Source: Mycobacterium sp. MYCO198283 (GTDB taxonomy: Bacteria; Actinomycetota; Actinomycetes; Mycobacteriales; Mycobacteriaceae). Taken from it: a stretch of DNA of 64,000 bases. The stretch's first letter is position 1; every line of letters starts with the position of its first letter. This document shows positions 43,302 through 49,737 of the stretch, piece after piece. Where the stretch lies: contig NZ_JAJQJI010000003.1 of the NCBI RefSeq assembly GCF_021213805.1, positions 62,001-126,000 of the forward strand. Direction: 5' to 3'. Under the pieces are notes generated by a model that saw nothing but the letters and a program-made list of their open reading frames with translations, had not been told where the DNA came from and searched no databases. A program made the position numbers and the translations under genes.

Positions 43302-43393
43302 GGGATCACGCTGCCCGGAATCGCGCCGACCAAGATCAGTGCCAGCAGCACCAGCCCCGCGGCGACCGCCAGCCAGTCCTCGTTGAGCGTCAT
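43298..43393 (-). CDS. 31-residue single-helix membrane peptide coupled to YeiH
   Basis: The frame runs from ATG 43393 and encodes MTLNEDWLAVAAGLVLLALI followed by LVGAIPGSVIP. It has one clear hydrophobic helix (about 8-25) preceded by the acidic NEDW. The stop overlaps the yeiH start codon. The motif NEDWLAV plus helix resembles the N-terminal extension that some longer YeiH-type transporters carry (from memory), so this may be a split-off subunit of the transporter. Confidence 0.65.
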   Translation of the reverse strand: MTLNEDWLAVAAGLVLLALILVGAIPGSVIP

Positions 43394-43457
43394 GGCGGTG
43401 AACGCTAACCGCGGTGCCCGCCGCCGGCGCGGGTTGCGATCAGCGGGAACGGAACGG

Positions 43458-44063
43458 TCAGCGCGCCGTCAGCGGCATCCCGGCCTCGAGGAAGTCGAGG
43501 GCGCGCAGCACCTGCTCCTTGGTCATCGGCTCGTCGCCCATCGCACCCAGCATCGCGCCGGCGACGGCGCCCGAGAACACCCGGACCTCGAAGTCCTCCG
43601 GGTCGCGGCCCACCCGCTTGGCGATGCCGGCGCCGAGGGTCTTGATCACCTGCCAGTGACTCTCCAACAGTACGCCGTGCAGTGCGGGATCGGACAGCAC
43701 GAGCCGCTGTCGGGTGCGCTCCTGCTCCCACTGGTCGTCCGGTAGTTCGGCGAAGGCGGTGGTGAGGGCCCGGCGCAGGGCGGCGGCGGGCGGTAGGTCG
43801 GCGGGCAGCGCGGTGAGCGAGTGGACGACGGGTCCGCTGAGGTCGTCGCCGCGCACCAGCGCTTCCTTGCTCGGGTAGTAGCGGAAGAACGTGCTGGGTG
43901 AGACGTCGGCCGCTTCGGCGATGCGCTCGACGGTGGTGTTGGCGAACCCGTATCGCTCGAACAGCCGAAACGCCTCCCGGCGGATCGTCTCGCGGGTTCG
44001 CACTTTCTTCCGCTCGCGCAGCCCGAGGTGTCCGTTCTCCGCCATGGAGGGATTGTGACCCAT
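43458..44063 (-). CDS. TetR-family regulator
   Basis: This 201-residue regulator has a helix-turn-helix at about 20-66 with TIRREAFRLFERYGFANTTVERIAEAADVSPSTFFRYYPSKE divided over its helices, and a C-terminal domain of the MftR type (DDQWEQERTRQRLVLSDPAL). ATG 44063 is preferred over ATG 44045 because GAGGAAA lies seven bases upstream. It sits between the beta-lactamase and yeiH on the same strand and might control either. Confidence 0.82.
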   Translation of the reverse strand: MGHNPSMAENGHLGLRERKKVRTRETIRREAFRLFERYGFANTTVERIAEAADVSPSTFFRYYPSKEALVRGDDLSGPVVHSLTALPADLPPAAALRRALTTAFAELPDDQWEQERTRQRLVLSDPALHGVLLESHWQVIKTLGAGIAKRVGRDPEDFEVRVFSGAVAGAMLGAMGDEPMTKEQVLRALDFLEAGMPLTAR

Positions 44064-44164
44064 CGTGCTGTTTCCTCGGCGCAAGGCGGGCGCGGTTCTC
44101 AGGGAGATCATGATCACGGCGTCGCACATCGGCGAAGCACCCGCGGAGCTGCGCCCCGGCGGGT

Positions 44165-45043
44165 TCAGCGGTGGCCGAAGCGCCCGAGCACGATCCGCAC
44201 CGTGTCGGCGATCGCGTCGTTGTACGGGCCGGCGTCCCGGCGGTCGTCGCGCGACCGGGCGAGGACGGCCAGTGCGACGCGTTCGCCCGCCGGGCCGATC
44301 AGCAGGCCGGCGTCGTTGGTGGAGCCGTAGTCGCCGGCGCCGGTCTTGTCGGCGCTGGTCCAGCCGGGCGGCAGCGCGGCCCGGAACCGGGTACCGGAGG
44401 TCTGGGTGGCGCGCATCCACCCCGCCAGCCGGTCGCGGGCGGCCGGATCGAGCGCGTCGCCGACCAGCAGCCGTTCACAGCCCGTGCTCAACGCGCGCGG
44501 TGACGTGGTGTCGCGGGGATCGCCAGGCAGCGCCTCGTTGAGCGCGGTCTCCCAGCGGTCGAGTCGGGTGCGGTCGTCACCGATCGCGCGCGCGAACGCC
44601 GTGATGGCGGGCGGGCCGCCGACGGTCCGCAGCAGCGCGTTGCCCGCGGCGTTGTCGCTGAGCGTCAGGGCGGCCTCGCACACCTCCGCCAGGGTCATGG
44701 TGGATCCGACCCGGGTGCTGGTGACCGGGGAGTTCGCCACGATCTCGGACGCGGCGATCGGCACCGGCGTCGCGAGGTCCAACCCCAGCTGCAGCACGCG
44801 GGCCGCGGCGTAGACCTTGAAGGTCGAACACACCGCAAAGGTTTCGTCGCTGCGGTGCGCGAGCGTCGCGGGCGACGCCAGGTCGCGCGCCCACACGCCG
44901 ATGCGGGCGCCGTAGCGGTCCTCGCAGGCGGCGATGTCGGGATCGGCGGCCGGCGGCGCTGCGGCCGCGGGCGGGTCGGCGGCGAGCACGCCGACGGCCA
45001 CGGCGCCCAGCAGGACAGTGCGTCGGGTCAGTCGAATCGGCAC
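44165..45043 (-). CDS. Class A beta-lactamase with twin-arginine signal
   Basis: This protein of about 292 residues has the four class A active-site blocks: STFK (nucleophile Ser and Lys), SDN, the ETALN glutamate, and KTGAGD. The N-terminus IRLTRRTVLLGAVAVGVLA carries a twin-arginine and a hydrophobic stretch, so it is probably exported folded by Tat, as known for mycobacterial BlaC and BlaS. It differs from BlaC in having SDN rather than SDG. GTG 45043 is one of several close starts (45052 and 45079 are others). It hydrolyses penicillin-type beta-lactams; the exact spectrum is unknown. Confidence 0.83.
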   Translation of the reverse strand: MPIRLTRRTVLLGAVAVGVLAADPPAAAAPPAADPDIAACEDRYGARIGVWARDLASPATLAHRSDETFAVCSTFKVYAAARVLQLGLDLATPVPIAASEIVANSPVTSTRVGSTMTLAEVCEAALTLSDNAAGNALLRTVGGPPAITAFARAIGDDRTRLDRWETALNEALPGDPRDTTSPRALSTGCERLLVGDALDPAARDRLAGWMRATQTSGTRFRAALPPGWTSADKTGAGDYGSTNDAGLLIGPAGERVALAVLARSRDDRRDAGPYNDAIADTVRIVLGRFGHR

Positions 45044-45181
45044 GCCGACCACCGAACCAGCTGCGGCGCCCGCCGACAAGCCGTCAACGAAGACCGAGAC
45101 TGGCGCGAAAGCCCGTGTCGGGCGCCGGCGCGCGGCTTACGATCCTCGGACAACGCCCGATGCCGTCACCTGGGGGTCGCC

Positions 45182-45472
45182 ATGAGAGCCGTCCGTCGCA
45201 CGCCGGCATTCGGGATCGCCGCCGCCGCAGTAGGAGTCGGCGTCGTCGTCGGCGCACCCGCGGCCGCCGCCGACTGCACCGACGCCGGGGCCACCACCGT
45301 GTGCGCGCAAGGCACCGTGACGGGCTCGTCGGGCGACACCGGTCCGACGGCCGGCCCCACGTTCCCCTACCCGTGCGAGTACGACTGGTACTGCGGCAAC
45401 GCCGGCAGCCTCAGCATCATCAACGACCAGGCGCAGGCGGGCATCGTCTGGACCGATCCGGGGCGGGCGTGA
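45182..45472 (+). CDS. Small secreted cysteine-containing protein
   Basis: This 96-residue protein starts with a Sec signal peptide (FGIAAAAVGVGVVVGAPAAAA, cut near residue 30). The mature part of about 66 residues has four cysteines in two pairs (CTDAGATTVC and CEYDWYC), which can form two disulfides, and a Gly/Thr-rich middle. No family was recognised. It is divergent from the beta-lactamase. Confidence 0.7.
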   Translation: MRAVRRTPAFGIAAAAVGVGVVVGAPAAAADCTDAGATTVCAQGTVTGSSGDTGPTAGPTFPYPCEYDWYCGNAGSLSIINDQAQAGIVWTDPGRA

Positions 45473-45498
45473 TGCGCGACGACCGCTGCGGCTGAGCC

Positions 45499-45759
45499 GT
45501 GCGCCGGCAGTTCCGCGGGGTGAGGGTGGACGCCGGCGTCGTCCTCGAAGCGGCCTTGTGGGCCGCGCTCGGCCACATTCTGGTCGGCGTGCTCTACACC
45601 ACCCTGCACATCGAGCTGATGGGCCAGCTGAGTGCCGCGCTGAGCCCGCGGCTGACGGTGTTCGCCGACCTCGCGGGCCTGCTGACGATGGTGGCGCTGT
45701 GGCCGGTCCTGTTGGCGAGCGCGTGGCTCTGCGGCGTCACCGGCTGCGGGCTGATCTAG
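45499..45759 (+). CDS. Small two-helix membrane protein
   Basis: This 86-residue protein has two hydrophobic segments (about 14-36 and 56-84) and begins with GTG 45499, 26 bp after the secreted protein gene, so the two may be co-transcribed. The tail WLCGVTGCGLI has two cysteines. Its last 23 bp overlap the convergent MenC-like gene. Function unknown. Confidence 0.6.
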   Translation: MRRQFRGVRVDAGVVLEAALWAALGHILVGVLYTTLHIELMGQLSAALSPRLTVFADLAGLLTMVALWPVLLASAWLCGVTGCGLI

Positions 45760-46654
45760 CCCGACGCAACCGATCACGCCACCACGCGAGCCGCTGCGGG
45801 TCGGTGACGGCGTAGCGCGCCACCGCGGCGGGATCCGGTGCGGGGGGCCCCGGCGCGACGGGCAGCGTCCCGGCCGTCGGCCACAGCACGCGCCCGGCGC
45901 TCACCACGTCGGCGGCGAGCCGGTGCAGCGAGCACGCGAACGGCATCGCCGGCAGCGCCCCGGCCAGCGCCAGCGCGGAGGCCACGCCGATGCTCGTCGA
46001 CGGCCCGGCCGCCACCGCGCAGGGCAGCGCCGAGCGTTCCGCGAGGCGCAGTGACCGCCGCACGCCGCCGGCAGCGGCCCCGTCGAGCACCGCCACGTCG
46101 GCGGTGTCGGTCGTCGCCACCGCGGCCGGCAGGGCGATCGGGACGTCGATTCGGCGCCGCAGCTCGGCTGTCTCCGTCGTCGTGCGGCACGGCCGGGTGA
46201 CGAACTCCACGCCGCCGGCCGCGGCGGCCAGCCGGGGGATGACGGCGGCCGCGGTGCGGACGTCCCAGGCACCGCCTGCGTCGCAGCGGATGGTGCCGGT
46301 CGGGCCGAGCGTGGTGCGCACCGCCGCCAGCCGGGCGGCGTCGTCGCCGCCCGCACCCACCCGGACGTCCGCGGCCCGGCAGCCCGCGAGCTGCGATGCG
46401 GCCGCCGCCGGGTCGGTGGCGGTGATGACCGCGGCCACCGGCACCCGGCCGCGCCGCGGATCCGGCCAGCCCACGGTGCCGCCCTCCATGGCGGCCGTGA
46501 GCCGGCGCGCGGCGGCCTGGTCGTCGGCGTCGGGCGGCGGCGCGAACTCGCCCCAGCCCTGCGGCCCCTCGAGCAGCATCGCCTCGTGCAGGAATCCGCC
46601 GGCCGCCGGGATGGCGATCACCGGCGCGCCGTCGAAGTCGATGAGGGCCTCCAC
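45737..46654 (-). CDS. Degenerate MenC (o-succinylbenzoate synthase) paralogue
   Basis: This 305-residue protein follows the enolase-superfamily MenC fold from end to end (WGEFAPP, IRCDAGGAWDVRTA, LRRRIDVPIA, AVAAGPSTSIGVASALALAGALP, WW near the C-terminus). The catalytic set known from MenC is mostly gone: the KxK lysines are replaced (ADVRVG), the metal-binding Glu of the EQP block is Thr (FVTRPC), the Asp of ADES is lost (ALPAAV), and the VLK lysine is Asp (AVLDG). Only the first metal Asp remains. It is therefore unlikely to make o-succinylbenzoate. Confidence 0.8.
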   Translation of the reverse strand: MEALIDFDGAPVIAIPAAGGFLHEAMLLEGPQGWGEFAPPPDADDQAAARRLTAAMEGGTVGWPDPRRGRVPVAAVITATDPAAAASQLAGCRAADVRVGAGGDDAARLAAVRTTLGPTGTIRCDAGGAWDVRTAAAVIPRLAAAAGGVEFVTRPCRTTTETAELRRRIDVPIALPAAVATTDTADVAVLDGAAAGGVRRSLRLAERSALPCAVAAGPSTSIGVASALALAGALPAMPFACSLHRLAADVVSAGRVLWPTAGTLPVAPGPPAPDPAAVARYAVTDPQRLAWWRDRLRRARSARSR

Positions 46655-46784
46655 CAGCTCAAGACGCTAGCGGGCCGCGGGTGGCCGTCGGTCGGCGCGC
46701 CCGCCCGCGCTGTAGGGTGATGTCCCCGGTGGCGTGTGAGGAGCGGTATCGCGGTTCCGCGCCGGACGACCTGTGCGACTTTTT

Positions 46785-46817
46785 CAATGCGGAGTAGGTC
46801 CAGATGCGGAGTAGGTC
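46785..46817 (+). repeat. Duplicated ribosome-binding segment before the MTHFR gene
   Basis: ATGCGGAGTAGGTC occurs twice in a row at a 17-bp period, directly before the TTG start at 46818. Each copy brings a GGAG ribosome binding site. Confidence 0.5.
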
Positions 46818-47711
46818 TTGACGCTGAACACCGTCGCGCTCGAGCTCGTGCCGCCCAACGTCGAACACGGCCACGAGCGGGCTCGCGAGGACGCCGAGAA
46901 GGTGCTGCGGTTCTCGAAGGCGTCGGGCATCGAGGGCCGGATCAACCACGTGATGATCCCGGGGATGATCGACGAGGACGACGGTCGGCCGATCGAGATG
47001 AAACCGAAGTTCGACGTGCTGGACTTCTGGTCGATCCTGCAGCCGGAGCTGCCGGGCATCCGCGGGCTCTGCACCCAGGTGACGGCGTTCATGAAGGAAG
47101 CCGAGCTTCGCGACCGGCTCGCCCGGCTCGGCTCTGCCGGCTTCGACGGAATCATCTTCGTCGGCGTACCGCGCGGCCTCAACGACGGCGAGGGCGGCGG
47201 CGTCGCACCCACCGACGCGCTGTCGCTGTTTGCGAACACGGTGGCGGAGCGCGGCGTCATCGTGATCCCCACCCGCGACGGGGAGCAGGGCCGCTTCGCG
47301 TTCAAGTGCGACCGCGGCGCCACCTTCGGCATGACCCAGCTGCTGTACTCCGACGCGATCGTCGACTTCCTCACCTGGTTCGCCCGCGAGTCGGACCACC
47401 GCCCGGAGATCCTGCTGTCGTTCGGTTTCGTGCCGAAGGTCGAGGAGCGGATCGGGCTGATCAACTGGCTCATCCAGGATCCGGGGAACGCCGCGGTGGC
47501 GCGCGAGCAGGAGTTCGTCCGGACGCTGGCGGCCAGCGAGCCGGCTGACAAGCGCCGGCTCCTGCTCGACCTCTACCAGCGGGTGATCGACGGTGTCGCC
47601 GACCTGGGGTTCCCGCTGAGCCTGCACTTCGAGGCGACCTACGGCGTGTCGGGCGCGGCGTTCGACACCTTCGCCGAGATGCTCGCCTACTGGTCACCGC
47701 CCTCGGCCTAG
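46818..47711 (+). CDS. Mycobacterial-type methylenetetrahydrofolate reductase (Rv2172c-like)
   Basis: This 297-residue protein opens with TLNTVALELVPPNVEHGHERA and has HVMIPGMIDEDDGRPIEM, FDVLDFWSI, IFVGVPRGLNDGEG, IPTRDGEQGRFAFK and LIQDPGNAAVA. These match the mycobacterial MTHFR-like family represented by Rv2172c, reported to reduce methylene-THF for methionine synthesis without bound flavin. It has the fold range of MetF but little overall identity. Start TTG 46818 has GGAG six bases upstream. In M. tuberculosis the homologue is elsewhere, so this may be a second copy; that was not tested. Confidence 0.8.
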   Translation: MTLNTVALELVPPNVEHGHERAREDAEKVLRFSKASGIEGRINHVMIPGMIDEDDGRPIEMKPKFDVLDFWSILQPELPGIRGLCTQVTAFMKEAELRDRLARLGSAGFDGIIFVGVPRGLNDGEGGGVAPTDALSLFANTVAERGVIVIPTRDGEQGRFAFKCDRGATFGMTQLLYSDAIVDFLTWFARESDHRPEILLSFGFVPKVEERIGLINWLIQDPGNAAVAREQEFVRTLAASEPADKRRLLLDLYQRVIDGVADLGFPLSLHFEATYGVSGAAFDTFAEMLAYWSPPSA

Positions 47712-47738
47712 CCGGCTCAGCGCCGGCTCAGTGCCGGA

Positions 47739-47822
47739 TCAGTGCGTGACGCCGGGCTGGGGTGCGACCGCGCGGTGACGGCGGCCGAACAGGTACTGCA
47801 GCCAGCGGATGTCGATGAGCAT
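47739..47822 (-). CDS. 27-residue peptide frame after the STAS gene
   Basis: A short frame encodes MLIDIRWLQYLFGRRHRAVA plus PQPGVTH. It follows the STAS gene by 14 bp and has GAGAGG six bases before its ATG. It reads as a short amphipathic, positively charged peptide. Support is the good ribosome binding site and coupling only. Confidence 0.4.
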   Translation of the reverse strand: MLIDIRWLQYLFGRRHRAVAPQPGVTH

Positions 47823-47836
47823 GGGAAACCTCTCGG

Positions 47837-48292
47837 TCAGACGGCTTTGGTGAGCAGCGGCAGCAGTCGGCGCCGCTCGTTGATGGCATCGGAGAATGCG
47901 TGCAGCGCGTGCGGCACGGAGTCCGCGCAGGGATAGCCGGCGGCGTCGCCGTGGTGCTGCACCGTGCGCGCGACGGCGGCATTGGGCACCAGGCACCAGC
48001 CGACACCCACCGCCTGGCACCGGACCTCGAGCGCGTCGAAGAGTCCGAGAGCTTCCGCCGCGAATTCGGTGATATCGCTGAGATCGAGCACGACGGGCTT
48101 CTCGGGCAATACGAACCGGGTGACGTGCCGAATCAGCTGGTCCAGGTTCGGCCCGTCGGCCCGCCCCGCGACGGAGACCACCGTGGCGAGCTGCCGGCAT
48201 TGCGTGCGGATCTCCGCCCCGTCGCAGTCGAGGGCCGGATTGCCGTAGCGGAAGCCATTTTTCGAGGCGGCGCCGATGGTGGAGAGAGTCAC
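47837..48292 (-). CDS. STAS-domain protein (anti-sigma-factor antagonist-like)
   Basis: This 151-residue protein has a STAS fold: TVVSVAGRADGPNLDQLIRHVTRFVLPEKPVVLDLSDITEFAAEALGLFDALE in sections, where the serine usually phosphorylated in RsbV-like proteins is replaced by Ala/Glu (FAAEAL). A tail with histidines follows. It may act in the SigF partner-switching network without being a phospho-switch, as proposed for some mycobacterial STAS proteins. Start GTG 48292 follows GGGAGG. A SigF-like promoter is found 60 bp upstream. Confidence 0.75.
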   Translation of the reverse strand: MTLSTIGAASKNGFRYGNPALDCDGAEIRTQCRQLATVVSVAGRADGPNLDQLIRHVTRFVLPEKPVVLDLSDITEFAAEALGLFDALEVRCQAVGVGWCLVPNAAVARTVQHHGDAAGYPCADSVPHALHAFSDAINERRRLLPLLTKAV

Positions 48293-48349
48293 CGCGAGCC
48301 TCCCTTCTCTCGCTGCGCGAGCGACGGCCCGATACCGTCGTCACGTCGT

Positions 48350-48375
48350 ATAGCCATGACGCTAGGGGGCCAACC
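48350..48375 (-). promoter_or_regulatory. Candidate SigF-type promoter of the STAS gene
   Basis: On the minus strand GGTT (48375-48372), a 16-bp spacer and GGCTAT (48355-48350) resemble the SigF consensus with one mismatch in the -10. Confidence 0.35.
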
Positions 48376-48434
48376 TAAGGGTCCGGGGAGTAGCCTTTAA
48401 TACGTCGCTAAGAAAAGCGGTCAGCAAATCGCGG

Positions 48435-49682
48435 TCAGCGGCGGAACTGGCCGCCGGAGTAGTTCTCCCACGGGCTGTAGTCCGCGATCAGCTCCTCCTG
48501 CGGCGGTCGGTCCGCCTCGGCGACGTGCTGCAGGTTCACCCGGATCCGGTACCAGATCGAGCTCGGCCCGCGCATTCCGTCCACCAGCACGTCGATCGGC
48601 TGCAGCTGGTCGGACGCCCGCGGATGGCGCTCCCGCCACACCTGCAGCGCCGCCATCGCCTCGTCCTTCGTCTTGGTGCGGGCGATCTCGATGAGCGGCA
48701 TCGTGGACTGCCGGCGCCCCGTTCCGTCACCGCGGCGGGCGCCGCGCGGCGCCTTCTCGGCCGGCCCCAGCTCCTCGGCGAGCGTCAGCAGCGCGTCGAG
48801 CCCGCCGGCGGCCTCGGCCATCGGCTCCCACGGGTCGCCGATCTCGGCGTAGCGGGCGGGCACGGTCCGCAGCGTGAACGCCTCCGCGCGGCAGTCGGCC
48901 ACCTCGTCCCAGTGCAGCGGCGTGGAGACCCGCGCGTCGGGGGTCGCCCGCACCGAGTACGCCGACGCCACGGTCCGGTCCTTGGCGTTCTGGTTGAAGT
49001 CGACGAAGACGCCCTCGCGTTCCTCCTTCCACCACCGGGCGGTGGCCAGGTCGGGTGCGCGGCGTTCGACCTCGCGCGCCACCGTCTCGGCCGCCAGCCG
49101 CACCTGCTTGTAGGGCCAGTCCGGCCGGATGCGCGCATAGATGTGGAAGCCCCGCGACCCCGACGTCTTCGGCCAGGCGGTGAGCCCGTGGTCGGCGAGC
49201 ACCTCGCGGGCCACGGCGGCGACGTCGAGGATCTGCTGCCACTCGACGCCGGGCATCGGGTCCAGGTCCACCCGCAGCTCGTCGGGGTGCTCCAGATCGT
49301 GCGCCTGCACCGGGTGCGGGTTGAGGTCGACGCAGCCGAGGTTCACCGCCCACGCCAGCCCCGCCGCGTCGGAGATCACCGACTCCTTGGCCGACGTTCC
49401 CGAGGCGTACCGCAGCTCCGCGACGTCGATCCACGCGGGCCGCTTCTCCGGCGCCCGCTTCTGGAACACCGCCTCGTGCGAGATGCCCTTGACGAAGCGC
49501 TTGAGCACCATGGGCCGGCCGGCCACCCCGCGCAGCGCGCCGTCGGCCACCGCCAGGTAGTACTCGATGAGGTCGAGTTTGGTGACGGGCGGGCGGCCGG
49601 CGTAGGCGGGGAACACCACCTTGTCGGGGTTGGTCACCGACACCTCGCGACCCGCGACGTTCAGCGTCAACGGCCGCGCCAT
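48435..49682 (-). CDS. LigD-type primase-polymerase (PolD2/Rv0269c-like)
   Basis: This 415-residue protein has an archaeo-eukaryotic primase polymerase domain (about 1-300): the catalytic pair in VDLDPMPG, SGSRGFHIYARI and the third acidic site in HWDEVADC. These are standalone relatives of the LigD polymerase domain that fill gaps and add ribonucleotides in end-joining and repair. There is no ligase or nuclease domain. A C-terminal part of about 90 residues (WRERHPRASDQLQPIDVLVDG and WYRIRVNLQHV) is separate from the polymerase fold. Confidence 0.87.
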   Translation of the reverse strand: MARPLTLNVAGREVSVTNPDKVVFPAYAGRPPVTKLDLIEYYLAVADGALRGVAGRPMVLKRFVKGISHEAVFQKRAPEKRPAWIDVAELRYASGTSAKESVISDAAGLAWAVNLGCVDLNPHPVQAHDLEHPDELRVDLDPMPGVEWQQILDVAAVAREVLADHGLTAWPKTSGSRGFHIYARIRPDWPYKQVRLAAETVAREVERRAPDLATARWWKEEREGVFVDFNQNAKDRTVASAYSVRATPDARVSTPLHWDEVADCRAEAFTLRTVPARYAEIGDPWEPMAEAAGGLDALLTLAEELGPAEKAPRGARRGDGTGRRQSTMPLIEIARTKTKDEAMAALQVWRERHPRASDQLQPIDVLVDGMRGPSSIWYRIRVNLQHVAEADRPPQEELIADYSPWENYSGGQFRR

Positions 49683-49737
49683 CGCACCATGCTAGTTCTC
49701 GGTGACCGTGAGAGCCCGGTCACATAGGGTGTTCCGC

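Noticed and set aside
44106..44115. GATCATGATC palindrome between the beta-lactamase and tetR as an operator
   Set aside because: It is a 10-bp palindrome with no second copy near a promoter, and chance occurrence is plausible.
46655..46817. A SAM, cobalamin or THF riboswitch before the MTHFR gene
   Set aside because: I looked for the conserved cores of these families in the leader and found none; the region was kept only as a duplicated ribosome-binding segment.
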